Shown in pieces: positions 9,925 to 22,390 of a stretch of 64,000 nt of DNA. Numbering within the stretch: the first letter of the stretch is position 1; every line of letters begins with the position of its first letter. The stretch is from Patiria pectinifera (lineage: Eukaryota; Echinodermata; Asteroidea; Valvatida; Asterinidae): positions 1,240,001 to 1,304,000 of the forward strand of contig CM057145.1 in NCBI GenBank assembly GCA_029964075.1, in the 5' to 3' direction. Under the pieces are notes generated by a model. That model saw only the letters and a list, made by a program, of their open reading frames with translations. It searched no databases and was not told the origin of the DNA. The position numbers and the translations under genes were made by a program.

Positions 9925-11908
9925 TTAAGTTACATGTACCTTGAAAATTAAGTATGCAAGTTTAAACTTTTAGTGACTTTTTCAGGCTTACTTGTAGGAA
10001 AACTTAAAAATTGAAAATTGTTTTGCATTCTTATTTATTTTGCTTACTTGATGGTGCTCAGAGATAAGCAGAACTGCTACTAGTCATTCCTGAAATCTGA
10101 ACGAAACATTTCCCTTGAAATTTCGTGTTTTTTTCTATTGAAATGGTAAAATGGCGTGTGATTAATTTAGTCGTTTACATTGCCAGACACTATGTACAGA
10201 TATTTAAATTGATCTTTTGTAAAAAGAAAATTGAGTTTCCACGAAATGAATAATCATGAAAATGTACGCAGCATTTTTTTGCTACAATATTTACAACTGT
10301 AAAAATTATGTTGGCATTTTTGTTTTTGGTTTTTGTTTGTGTTCAAAAAATTGCAAAATGGCTGAGTTCTGTTCTTTTTGTACTATTAAAGGTTTAATTT
10401 AAGTTTACAGTACATGAAAAATATGTGATAATAATGTGTTTGTGTAAATGTTGTTGTCTATGTATGGAAATTGTAAATTGAATTTTGTTGCAGTTGATTC
10501 TGGAAAAAAATCTTGTTTAAGGTCTTTACAAATGGCAACCCAACGCACCGATTCTAAATTGTAAAATGTTTATCAATTGTAAATATCAACTGAAAAAGCC
10601 TCTCACCCTAACTCCATACTGTCTTTTACTAAGTACTGGACAAAGTCTGCCAAAATCCATCAATCACACTGCTCCAGGCCCAAGTCCATCATACTCCATC
10701 AATATTTAGTCACACCATGCCTGCAGGACCAAGTACCTCAACATCCACCAAAATGGGAGGATGGATTTTGATGGAGTTGGGGAGGGAAGGGTTAAGGCAT
10801 CTGCACAGTGTTCCTGTGAAAGGCAAATTGCCAAAGAAATATTGTACTACTCAGTATTATGCCACGTTTAAAATGAGAAATTATTAATTACCACTACAAA
10901 ATTCCTCTTACTTTACCCTTACAGCGACACGTATCGTCAACAGTTATACCTTAGGGAGACCTGGTACAGTGTAGATGTCTCCCTAATGTTTCAACTCCTA
11001 TTTCTAGGCAAAATGTCACAAATAGGCTAAATTGATTCCTCGTGATGCCAAGCCCAAATTTGCAAAGTTTGGTGAGGGTAGGATAAGGTTAGATTAGGGT
11101 TACGGGTCATCAAAGTTAGGATTTTTTGCGCACAAGTTTGTACGAGTGTCACCCAAAGGTACCGTTTTCATGAATATTTACCAGTCGAACGATATTGAAA
11201 ACGAAACAAAAATACAAATGTAACATTAAAAAAATCATCACTCTAATGACACGTGGAGAAAATATATTGCAATTTTCCAATCTACTTTTGTATTTTGATT
11301 ATGCTGTGAAAATGTAAAGTGTATACATGTATATAAATCATATCGAAATATTAAATTATACTAAACAAATGACTATAAATGTTCCCCATTTAGTAACTGT
11401 AATTATTTTGGATCAATTGTTTCCATGAGTTTGTTTTCGTTTTTTTTAGGGGAGTTATACTTGCACTGTGGACTCCTACCCAATTCCTTTTTTTTCTCTA
11501 GACATCATGAGACAGTTAGTAAAGTCTTTCCTGAGCTAATATGGCCCATCAGGCTGGCGTTTATCTCCGCTTCCCTTGGCATTAATCGACTTAGAATATT
11601 TATCTCCCCCCCCGGAAGACATGCTATAGTTCATCGCAGGTTACTCCCAAGCTATTTGGTTATTCACAAGTGTATACCAAAAAAACCCACCTTGTTGAAA
11701 GACATTCGTTTTTTGTAAGAGACAAAAGGTTGTGTTTCTTATTAGTGGTGCGTTCATTAAAGTCGACCTCCATGACCTTTAACAATACGAATTGCCCTTT
11801 TCTGCAGTTTGTCAACCTATTAAGATTTAACTTATAAATGTTGGCCGGAATAATGTTTACAATAAGAGTTAAATGCTACCAATACCTGTCTACCTTACAT
11901 TTTGTTAT

Positions 11909-12117
11909 ATTTTTTATACAACGCCTGAATAAATCCTCCCGTCATCTGATTGGTCAGTCATTTGTCACGTGTCGTTGAATTATTCGTCCAAACCTAAAGA
12001 ATGGCCGCAACGGAAAAACAGTTCTATTCCACTGTAAACAGAAGTTCCATTGCACGGTCACGAGGTTGGTTACTGACCAATCAGATGATGAGGATTTATT
12101 CAGGTGTTGTATAAAAC
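11909..12117. mobile_element. Palindromic MITE with CAATCAGATGA arms
   Basis: TTTTATACAACGCCTGAATA, then AATCCTC and a CATCTGATTGGTCAG arm, are mirrored by CTGACCAATCAGATGATGAG leading to TTCAGGTGTTGTATAAAA. Related copies form the tandem set at 49469-50117. Confidence 0.75.
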
Positions 12118-13068
12118 AAATAATCAATGTTTTTGATTGCAAATCAATCCCGCAATTTTACCAAAATTACAAGAACCTATCATTTCAGTACTTTGCACTG
12201 CATGCTAGAGCTGTGGTATTAAACCGTACGTTGTTTTAAGACTCGACAAGTATTGTATTATAATGTCTGTCTGATTGTTTAGCTCGTTTGTTTGTATGTA
12301 TACCTTCCCAATATTTAATGCCTGCTTTTTGGTTGTTTTGGTTTTTGGCCTGATCGTTGTTGATGTTTTTTTTATATATAGATGTGTTTCGTTTTGTATT
12401 GAGGTTTTTTTGTTTGGTCTTTTAATCGTAGATTTGACCCCCCCCCAAAAAAGGAGAAAATATGCGATTGTAGGGCTAATCAAGAAAAAGTGTCGGTATT
12501 GTATAAAATAGTTTTGTGGTACAAAAATGCATTAATGTATTTCGTTTGTATAGCATCGGGCACGTCTTTATGTTAATTTAAAACATGTCCATGATTTGTT
12601 CAAATCATTGAGCTACAAAAATATGGGGAGTTTTTGAAGATTTTGCAAATATCATGCACATTACAAAAAGCTGAGCTGTATTATATCTATCCTATAAATA
12701 TTGTACTATATACCAGATTATGAAGAGATGTTTATTTTGTAGCCAAAAACCTTCGAGGTACAAGTACACGTATACGTGGTGTTTAAGGGTAGTTTTTAAG
12801 TCAGTATTGAAAAAGTTGTACATTGTGTAGCATTTGTCTTTTAGAGTACAGTGTGTAAATTAGCCTACAGAGTTCTAGAGGACATAGTCTGTTCGCTGCA
12901 TCTTTCCTTTTTTTTCTTTTTGAATAAAATGGAGGTTCTGTTATATTTGTCGTCAGTTGTCTTTGTTCAATAAAACAAAAGGTAGTGTAGACCAATCCGG
13001 GAACGCTATCAATTCGGTGTTGATATTTTACCCAAGTGCGAATATCATTTTGCCCGTTTCTGTCACGG

Positions 13069-14487
13069 CAGTCTGAAAGTGGCCAACGGCGCTACCGCAA
13101 GCTGCATATACCCGCCAAAAATGGACTGTTCCAATTAACTCCGCCCTCCGTCATGACGTAAACATCTGAGTGACGAATCCGGTCCCACTGCTCTTAATAA
13201 AAGCCAAGTACATGTGTCAGCTGCGTCCGCGCAATATAGGCTTTGAAGTGCCGTCATTATGCACGTGCGCGCTGCGCTGTTATAGGCTTTGTCACCGTGA
13301 CCTATTTTATACATCCGTCTGGCTAGCTCGCGGGCCAGCAAAGGGCAATAAACTTTCCAGTTTTAGGCTGATTTTCTCTAATCGCGGGTGGTGGGGCTAC
13401 GTGGGAATTTTGGTTTATCTGAAACTTGGGGCGGGAGCGCTGGCAACAATCTGGTGTTAAAATACCTTTTCTGTTATTTAAACTAAAATATTTTCTTAAG
13501 AGTTTGACTTCTGAACAAAAAAGAATAACTTAAAGGACGATTAGAACCTTGCAACTGATAGTTAGATTTCCCGGTTAATGAAGAAACGGAGTGATGCGGG
13601 ATTATTTGTGTCAATAATTAAGGCTTTGTTAAAGAGTCCTTTTGCCTACAACTTAGCGCTTTGTCCAATTTTGCACGTGTTAGGACAAACATGTTTTTAA
13701 GGGCAGTGTTTCTGCAACTTTCAATCAAAATTGTGCAATTGTTTTTCAAACAAAAACACTTTTCGAATTAAACCCAGAGATATCCACTAATTTCTTTCCA
13801 GTCCTTTGCGGCCCCACAATAATTCAGTTCTTGCAGGGCGTACCTTTGTGCGTATTATTAGGCGCGAAAACAATCAAGAGTAAAACCCTTTGGCTTTTTA
13901 CAGGGTTTCAGACGCCCAGTATTAACCAAAAAAAAATTGGGGGTGGGTACCCCGAAAGATAATTTCTTACTTGTTACTGAATTTCTTACTTGTTATATAT
14001 AGCATTTGATAAGTTGTGAGCAAGGTCACATTGAACACCAAGAGGCAACCTCTTATGAAAATTATTTTTGCCCCCCCCCCCACAGAAAAAAAGAAATCGA
14101 TCTTTTTAACGAATATTTTAACATTATTTTAGTTCTGAAAATCTGCATTGAAAATAGCCATGGGACCCCCCTCCCCTCCGAACAGAACCTGGCTACGACA
14201 CTGCATACACAGAAGGCAAGATCCCCTCTTGAAGCCCAAACCTCAAATTTGAACTATACAGACGAATATAAAAAGGGCACAAGCGTCAAAGCGCAACAGT
14301 GCAGTGGCACTGACAAGTTGGCGGCACCTCAAAGCCTTTTGTGTCCACCGTGACACCGTGGATTGGATGGCCGGATCCGCCACTCATCAGACGTTTACGT
14401 CAGGACGGAGGGCGGAGTTACTTGGAACAGTCCATTTTTTGGCGGGTATATGCAGCTTGCGGCAGCGCCGTTGGCCACTTTTAGACT
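13069..14487. mobile_element. 1.4-kb element with about 120-bp inverted terminal repeats
   Basis: The left arm, from GTGGCCAACGGCGCTACCGC through TGGACTGTTCCAA and CTCCGCCCTCCGTC, is repeated in reverse at 14360-14480. The ends carry AGTCTGAAAGTGG and its counterpart CCACTTTTAGACT. The inside has no long open frame, only a C-run and AT-rich sequence. A non-autonomous DNA transposon or foldback element is the simplest reading. Confidence 0.7.
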
Positions 14488-14499
14488 ACTGTGATGTGA

Positions 14500-14880
14500 C
14501 AGAAACATTCGATCTGCTTACTCGGAAGCAGAACAGCAGAAAAGTGGATTTGTCCAAAACGTTCGATCTTCTTTTCTGGTAGCAGAAAAGCAGAAAAGTA
14601 GAAAACTGCATTTTACAAAAACGTTCGATCTTCTTTTCTGCTATTTTGATAGCAGATAAGTTGATGTCCACTTTTGAACCACCGTAACAAAATGTTCAAT
14701 CTACTTTTCTGGTAACATAAAAGCAGATGTTCCTTTTCGAACCGTCAGTGAAGGGCAAAAAGTAAAACCTGCTATTTTGGTAGCAGAAAAGCAGAAAAGT
14801 AGAAAAATGCATCTGAACAAAACGTTCAATCTGCTTTTCTGCTATTCTGTTAGCAGAAAAGCAGAAGTCCTTTTTTGAAC
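14500..14880. repeat. Degenerate tandem repeat with AACGTTCGATCT and AGCAGAAAAGCAGAAAAG
   Basis: Four units of roughly 75-120 bases each contain (A)ACGTTCGATCTNCTTTTCTG and AGCAGAAAAGCAGAAAAGT. It follows directly on the right end of the 1.4-kb element. Confidence 0.7.
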
Positions 14881-16075
14881 CTCCATAGGGGAGGGAGAAG
14901 CGTTGTTTGTTCTAATTTGATAGGGTATTTTATGTTGATGATTTTCCTTCTCATTTTCTCAGATAAGATTAGCTATACATACCAGTGTATGCATAACTAA
15001 CCAAGAACCACATTTTGAGGATGTGATTCGTTACAGAGTATTACCTTTGAAAAAAACCCCGTATAAGCTGGGTGGGGGCCGGGGGGGGGGGGGTGTTGTT
15101 CTCCAAACTTTCTTGCAGAAGAGCTCTCTGCGTGCACAGCAAGGGCGGATCCAGAACACATTTTTTTGGGTGGGGGCCAAAAGAAATGTTGTTCCCCAAA
15201 AAGTTGGTGCAAAAAATTACGGCGTGGGGAAAAAGTTGGTGCAAAAAATTACGGCGTGGGGTTCGGAGCCCACCTAAGGGGCCCGAAACATTATTGTATT
15301 GTAGATGCTCTGTGGTGCGATCTGAGGCAATTTCTTAACACTTTGACCAGTTTTATTTTGAGGAAAAGAAGGTGTGTGCGCCATGCAGTGTCTGCCTTTA
15401 TTGCGACGTCACTTTAAAAAAAAACTTCCTGTCATCCGATTTTTTACATCTTACCCTCTTTTTGATTGTACCTTTTGATTGTAGCTTTGGTGAGAAAACT
15501 GGTGCTGTTGTCCACCATGGAGCCGTGTAACCATCCTTGGCCGTAGTGGGATTATGTTTGCATTATTTATATAGCCCACATAAAGTATGTCAATGATCAT
15601 TATCGAACTTCCTCGCCCATGTGTGCGCTTTATATCGCAGAACACTTCGCTCAACTTTATAGGATGTTTATTGTTACTGGGGCGATTTGGGCGCTTACGG
15701 ATGTACTTCTTGTACTAGTACACAGTGAGTGATCGTGAACGTACGTACGTACGTGTGCATTGATCGACTGTCTTGCGTGGTATTGCCTTCAATTTCAGTT
15801 AATTAACTTTGATTGCAAGAAAACGAAAAAAAAAACTACTTCTGTGGTCAGAATAAGATTCTTCGCAGTTGCTGGTGATCAAGAGGTTAAATCATTGATG
15901 TGACTGGAACGAATTGTGGTAAGTTAAAACTGGTTTTGTACTTCAATAGTTATGCATTCATTAATGGAGGGGAGCAGGGGGTGTCGGTGGGCAGTGGTTT
16001 CGGGGGGGGGAGGAGCCAGGTTTTTTTTGGGGGGGGGGGTGGGTGGTGGGTTGTTAAATTTGACAAGCTTGTGGT
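14881..16075. other. Gene-free stretch with G-runs and a 33-bp duplication
   Basis: No convincing gene. It contains G11-type runs at about 15084 and 16002-16046, a head-to-tail duplication of AGTTGGTGCAAAAAATTACG plus GCGTGGGG at 15200-15262, and an ACGTACGTACGT stretch near 15741. Confidence 0.5.
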
Positions 16076-16082
16076 GCCTTAA

Positions 16083-16583
16083 AGGGAATATACATCATTT
16101 GCTTTTGCTTTAATTTGCAGAAATGGATGGAATTGGGGGGTTGGTAATATAGTATTGTTACACTGACTTTTTTGAAGTTTTGGGTTCGAGAATGCTATAA
16201 AATTTAAACCAAGAAAAACAATACTTTTCCTGTAGTCTGGTTCCCTGACTCCATTTAAGAAGAAACAGAGCAGTTTATGTACATTGGGGAATTGTAAGGT
16301 CTGGGAACCAGTCTAGCTGGCTTGTACCCGTTGATAGGTGTACAATCGTTGTGATGGTCAATTGGGGCCAGTATTTCAAAAAAGCCAGTTTTTTCCAACG
16401 CTGGTCGGCCGACCATCGTTGGAAATTGATACAAAAATACCACTTTTCTTGAAAATGACAGTATACCAGGTGCCATGATTTTACAGGATGCTTTACACTG
16501 TCATTCACTAACAGTCCAGCAGGGTATTTCAAAATAATTTGGTAGTTTTATTTTTTGATGTTTGCAAATGTTGTATTTTCCCT
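16083..16583 (+). mobile_element. TTAA MITE copy
   Basis: Bounded by TTAA at 16079-16082 and 16584-16587. Same orientation and order of blocks as 5251-5765, including GGTCGGCCGACCATCGTTGG as the central palindrome. Confidence 0.87.
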
Positions 16584-17639
16584 TTAACATGGGCTCTTAC
16601 GTTTTATTCCTTGCAAGTTGCATTGCTTAATTTATGAGCCTATCATTTGTTGCCCCCCCCCCCCTCTGCCCCAGGTCCGATGTCGGGGTTTGGTCATGTT
16701 TTTCATGCCCCAGGGTGGGGATTTTGGTCACTCCAAAACAGCATTGGCGACTAAATTGAAAGGCAATCACTAGTACGCCCACCGTAATTTTGCCTTAAGG
16801 GTGGGGATTTTGTCACTTCAAAAGTGACAATCCCCACGTCTTGGGTGGGGCAGCCCAGGGGAGGGGGAGGTAGGGGGAGGGGTGTGGGAAACAATTGATA
16901 TAGGCGCATTACTATCAATCAACCGAATGGTTCTCGATCTTTAGGCCTATATTTCCCTTTAAAAACATAAACAAATCTTAACCAATCGAGCGAAGCACTC
17001 TGGTTGGAAGGCAGTTATATACATTTGTAGATTCAGAAAATTGGTGTTTTTGCATTGTTTTGCAATGCCGCAACGATAGCAGTTGAAAATAGCGTGGCTT
17101 TCATTCCGAGAGTGTTTCCCTGCCTCGTGCAATGAAATGAAAGCCGCGCTTGTAGTTGGTCAAGAGAATTAAAGCGCCCTCATCAGTCGACGGCAAATGA
17201 CGAGAGACGGCTGAGTGCGAGACTACTGTGATCCTGGTGGACGAAAGTCTGGTAAATTTCACATTTTTGTTTGACATTTGAGGGATTTCAACCCACCCTA
17301 GACTAGAGGTACACATCAAGATAATATTTGGAATACTGAGGCTGAACATTTCGTGACCTGAGAGTTTGGAGGTCGGAAACAACTGAGAATTTTCTGCTAC
17401 AGCAATTACTTCAATTGGTCATTCTGTAAGTTTGTAAAAATCTTACAGTTCTGGAAACTTGTGATAAATTACCATCCTTACTCTGGTGAACGTGTACGTG
17501 GCTCAATGCGGTTCATAAAAAACGTCATACACGCGCATGCACCACCAACTAGCGCCCATTGGATAAACGCTGGAGTTGCGTTAACTTCCGGTTCCATTCA
17601 CGTTCAATGTATCAGTGTTGTAGTCGAGTACTTTTTTCC

Positions 17640-17830
17640 GAGTACCGAGACTGCTGAGTACTAATTAGGTTGCCGAGTACGAGTAGGAGTACGAGTATTT
17701 GTACCTCCGAGTACTAGAACAGGTGTCAGAGTACGAGTACTTATACTTCCGAGTACGAGTACATGTACAAGTACTGTACCTCCGAGTACGAGTACTAGTA
17801 CGAGTACACGTACTTGTTTTCCGAATACGG
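17640..17830 (+). repeat. GAGTAC simple-sequence array (left arm, first)
   Basis: Runs of GAGTACGAGTAC broken by CTCCGAGTAC and TTGTACCTCC. Matched at 23770-23945 in the other arm. Confidence 0.85.
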
Positions 17831-18059
17831 ACAAACGGCAAATGGTTCATTGTGCGTAATTGGCCCAGGCCCAGTCAGACCGATATACAGACCCAATCAC
17901 GGCTAGCTGTTAATTGTGTTATCTGGATGTGCACAGAGGAAAATCAGGAAATCTCGATTTCTCTACATTAGGCAATCAACCATTTCAAACTGAAACTGAA
18001 AGTATCGATAAAATTAGGCCATGGTGTATAAAGTCAAGCTATACTATTTTCCCCCGAGC

Positions 18060-18235
18060 ACTGCTATTCGAGTACGAGTACTTTGATGATCGAGTACAAT
18101 TTTGACATGTCAAGTACGGATACTTTGCTGCCTGAGTACGAGTACCGTCATTTCGAGTACGAGTACTTTGACATTCGTGTACGAGTACGAGTACTCAAAA
18201 AAAGGTACTCGAGTACTGCTCGTGTATGAGTTGGA
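18060..18235 (+). repeat. GAGTAC simple-sequence array (left arm, second)
   Basis: CGAGTACGAGTACTTTG units with spacers. The counterpart at 24178-24362 is longer and more regular at its end. Confidence 0.85.
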
Positions 18236-18889
18236 GCTGTGTCATTTATTTAGAACAAAAACTCTTCCTGAATTGTTTTATATTTCATCTTTTACTTTTT
18301 TTACAGATTCATTGCTATAAAGGAGGATTTTCTTTTTTGAAGTAAAGACCGAAGTTGTTATCCAGTTCGTTAGTGTGACGTCATCTCCATTCAACCATGC
18401 GTACTTCACACGGTGTAGCATAGCACAAATGGATCGGAAGTTAACACAACTCCAGCATTTATCCAATGAGCGCTAGCAGTCAGTGGTGCGCGCACACGTG
18501 TGACGTTTTTACTAATGAACCGGATACTGTTGTTCTGATTCCCATCTCCAGGATACGACGTCACAACCACAATCTAAGCGCGGCACCAGACAAAGTTTCG
18601 TCACGGTACAAAAAATGTCTTCAGTTAAAAAAAAACTGTCACTGCGCATGTTCACAAAATAAGTACAAATTGGGGACCGGTTCATGGTCATATACAATGC
18701 CTAACATTTTCGCAGTGGTTGTCATTACGGTACTTAACCGTCTGGTGCCCTGACCTGACAGTACGTATTTCAATGTCAGGATCTTTGGCTCTTGGTACCG
18801 GAGCCAAGTGATTCTCAGACTTATTTCCCTTTAATTTAAAAGAAATCTTCCAAAGCCACGGATAACTGAGAGAAACAAATGAAATCTAC

Positions 18890-19430
18890 CTTGCAAAGTG
18901 GGATTTGATTAAAAAAACAGAGAAAACTTTTAACATAGTGGCTATCATTACAGCAGCCATAACGCGATTTTCAAGTGCTATTATTACGGAACCGTCTGGT
19001 TCCCTGACCTAATAGTATTCAACGTCAGGATCTTTGGCTGTTGGAACCAGACTATCATTCAACCGAATGGTTCCCGGACTTTATTTCCCTTTAAAAAAAA
19101 ATCCTCAAAAGCCATGTATTACGAAGAAGAAAATGAAACCTACCTGAACAATAAAAAGAACGATTTGATTAAAAACATGAAAGTAAAGACAACTTTTAAC
19201 AAAAACGCGGCAGCGGTTTCAAACCGACATCCCCGGCACAGTAGTCTAACGTGTAACCAATCGAGCAACCGGTACCAATGCGTTTAATAGACGGGTAGTT
19301 ATAAATGTGATATATATTCGCAACAGTGATTTTGCAATTGCCGTAACGAAGCAGTTGAAAATCGCGTTATGGCTGCTGTAACGAAGGCCACTATGTTTCT
19401 TTTAATACATTTTCAATTTACATGTAATAT
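18890..19430. repeat. Inverted pair around GCAGCCATAACGCGATTTTC
   Basis: GGCTATCATTACAGCAGCCA followed by TAACGCGATTTTC at about 18942-18976 is mirrored by GAAAATCGCGTTATGGCTGC followed by TGTAACGAAGGCCACTATG at about 19357-19396. Two copies of a GGTTCCCTGACC/GTCAGGATCTTTGGCT block lie between or beside the arms. Confidence 0.6.
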
Positions 19431-20874
19431 ATTTTGTATGTTTTATTCCAAAACCTTTATTTTTTTTTTTCTTGGGCATCTGCAAGCCTTGGATTTTTTT
19501 TGTTTTGTTTTGTTTTGTGATCTGCCTTCCGAGCAGACTGGTTCCCAGTCCTTACATTTTCAATACTGAATGTGGGGCGGGAACCAGCCGAGTCTGCGAG
19601 AATGGAATTATTGTGTGACTGCAAGGAATTCGAAATTTGTCAATGAAAATATCAATAAATTCTAAATTGTTCAAACCCAAAAAATAAATGAAAATAATAA
19701 ATGGAGGGGATACTGAAGACCAATTAATAAATAACTACCTGTACAATAACAGAGATGACACATTACACGTACATATATGAAAACCGAAAAGTTTTCAGTC
19801 AATATTTGTTTAATGTAACCGTAGTAACCATGGGGGAATTATAGACTACATGTACCTGTAGTGATGTGGTTCATTTGTGTACAGTATATGTACACCTGGG
19901 CTTAATTCAAAAGCCTCATTGTGCAAACTTCTGTGGACCGGGACAATGCACAATGGATCTGTTGAAAGCGTTTCCCTGAACTTTTCCTTAATCCTGAATA
20001 TGCTGCTTTATGTACATGTACACGTGTATATTTCCGTGTGGTAAAAATATCGATGCAGCAGAGTATAAGGGATTAGGCCATGTATATTCCTTGTAAATTT
20101 TACTCAAATTTAGTTTAGTTAAAGAGAGAAATACATGTAGGCCTACTTTTCTGGAATACGTGAAAGCCAAGTTTTACAGTTACAGTTTTACTTAAACTTT
20201 AAAGATGATTCTCTGTCATAATGCCATGTTATTTCGGGTTTCATCCCGAAAAATAAATTTGTTTTTAAATTTCTGTTAAGTTTCCAGCAATGTAAATGTT
20301 ATTCACTTTTAGATGAGTCATCGAACGAAGATCATCCACCGAGGTTTTAGTTATTGAATTTTCTTTTTTGGGGGGCGAAATTTGAATTAGCTGCGGCCCT
20401 ATGATAAATTTGTTATCACAAGATAGGCTGGTTCCCACCCACAATTACTGAAATTGCTCAGTCCGTTCAAACTATAAGCCTACCATTTAAACGCATTGAC
20501 CCTGAAACCTCTTTCGTCCAAAACTGCGATTTCAAGAACTGCCGTCACAATTGTCATCAAACATTACCAGCGATAAAACTTCAGTTTAAAAGTTAAAAAT
20601 ATTCAACAAAATCCTTTTGAAGGCCCAAAGAAGTTCAATGTTACGTTAAAAGACATATTGTTTGCCTAAGCACGGTTGATACTTGTAAGTATTTTGTGTC
20701 ATTTTCTTTGTTGTTCCAAACAGTCAAAATACACAATAAATTGCTTTAATTTTTTTGACGAAACAGGTTTATTTTTGATGCTACATCTTTTTTCTTTTAA
20801 TATGAAATATACTTTTTCCGGGTTTGGGTTCCGCTGTTTTTTACTCACCCTGTATTTTGCATGTACGCTTATGA

Positions 20875-21540
20875 GTACTAGTCTGAGTATCACCCGTTAT
20901 CCACGGAGCCATCTCCTGTCTAACGTCTGATATGTCAAAGCATGCAGATTTATGCAAGCTGCACGCCAGCCAATCGGAGTCGACTTTACTAAATCGTGAC
21001 GTCATTTCATCCCAAAATCAGGACTAACGCTGTGATTGGTTAATTCGAAAGCAGCATTTTGTAATACAACAACAGCCGGGAACGCATTCGCGTAACATGA
21101 TACCGAGCGCCGCGATTGGTCAATTCGAATGCAGCGTTTTGTAATACAACAACAGCCGGGAGCGCATTCGCGTAAAATTATACCGAGCGCCCCGATTGGT
21201 CAATTCGAAAGCAGCGTTTTGTAATACATCAACAGCCGGGAGCGCATTCGTGAAACATGATACCGAGCGCCGCGCGCCGTGATTGGTCAATTCGAATGCA
21301 GCGTTTTGTAATACAACAACAGCCGGGATCTACCGAGCGCCGCGCGCCGTGACATTTTTTTTAATCCATGTCTATGACGCGCAACGGGTGAATGACCGAA
21401 GACCCGATAGACCTATAGAAAGCGCCTGCTGATTGGTCAAAATCTAGGAGGTCAAGAGGCGGGGCCTTGCCTAATTAATCAGCGAATCTGCTCACATATC
21501 ATAGACCACGGCTTTCGCCGTTTTCTGTTACATAGACTAG
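20875..21540 (+). repeat. Element with an 88-bp tandem array of CCAAT-type units
   Basis: A block starting CTAGTCTGAGTATCACCCGT and ending GCGGGGCCTTGCCTAATTAA recurs at 45708-46085. Here it holds four units of about 88 bases (21010-21330), each with GATTGGT(C/T)AATTCGAA, GTAATACAACAACAGCCGGG and TACCGAGCGCC. The other copy has a single unit. Confidence 0.8.
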
Positions 21541-21656
21541 GCCCTATATGAGTACATGCAGGGATGCTACACTTAAAATTTTTATTTGTACTGTACCGTT
21601 ACATGTACCCGCTGTTACATGTACACCAGATTCGAACCAGCCAACTGATCCTGCTA

Positions 21657-21727
21657 GCTCGGTGGTCGAGTGGTAAGACATCTGTACTAGAAAGCAGGAG
21701 GTCGTGGGTTCGAGTCCCACCCGAGTG
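21657..21727 (+). tRNA. tRNA-like sequence, probably a SINE head
   Basis: GCTCGGT...CCCGAGT forms most of an acceptor stem, and GTGGGTTCGAGTCCCAC is a perfect T arm. The anticodon loop would be eight bases (ACTAGAAA), which is abnormal. It looks like a tRNA relative that has decayed or belongs to a retroposon. Confidence 0.4.
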
Positions 21728-21824
21728 ATTTTTTCCAACTTTCACTCGGGTGGTAACACACATGAGTATACAGTGTTTATATACGTTGGTGAAGGGCAAA
21801 CACCTAATATTGCAGAGTTGTAAT

Positions 21825-22390
21825 GACTCGAGTCAATGACTCGACTCGAGTCACTCGAGTCACAATATTTGGTGACTGGACTCAACTAAGTCCCTATGGG
21901 CAGGGCAAATGACTTGACTTGACTCGACTCGAGTCACTGCAAGCAAATGACTCGACTCGAGTCCCTCATCAGAATGACTCGACTCGACTCGACTCGAGGA
22001 AGGCAAATAAGACTCGAGTCCCAAAAATAAAAGCAAAACTTTGCGAAAAATCTTTGCAATGACTTACGCTGGTGTTTTGTATATGCCACGTTCGACTGTT
22101 CGCGAATAATAATGGACATACGGACGTGGTTCGATCAGTGTCCCCATTAGTTGAATGGCGATCAGCTGGCATCCCCTTTTTATTTTCATTAAGAGTCAAA
22201 TGTTGTGTCACCACATGTACAGTGTAGTAGCCCGAATGAAAACGTTAAAAAGCCAAAAAATGACTTTCTCTCTTGTGTTTATGTGTTGTATAGTGTTCAA
22301 ATATTTGTGACTCGAATTGACTTGAGCTATTGCTCGACTCGACGCGACTCCACACTGTCGAGTCATAAAAATCAGTGACTCGTTACAACT
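21825..22390. repeat. ACTCGAGTC palindromic simple-sequence array
   Basis: Repeated GACTCGACTCGAGTCACTCGAG units from 21825 to 22020 and again at 22310-22390 flank a unique middle containing an AAGCAAAACTTTGCG patch. Confidence 0.75.

Larger units (their letters stand above)
9315..12980 (+). other. Possible long 3' UTR of the RIPOR-like gene; no coding exon seen
   Basis: After the stop the sequence is AT-rich, with few direct or inverted repeats apart from the TTAA MITE (9414-9924), a MITE-like segment near 10950-11160 and a palindromic MITE (11909-12117). AATAAA signals occur at 12923-12928 and 12969-12974, just before base composition changes near 13.0 kb. Transcript extent is inferred; nothing here proves where the message ends. 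Confidence 0.3.

Noticed and set aside
15084..16050. G-quadruplex regulatory element
   Set aside because: The G-runs are plain homopolymers in a gene-free stretch, with no promoter or conserved context to support a role.
21657..21727. Functional tRNA gene
   Set aside because: The anticodon loop has eight bases and the acceptor stem a mismatch; similar tRNA heads in the window belong to SINEs.
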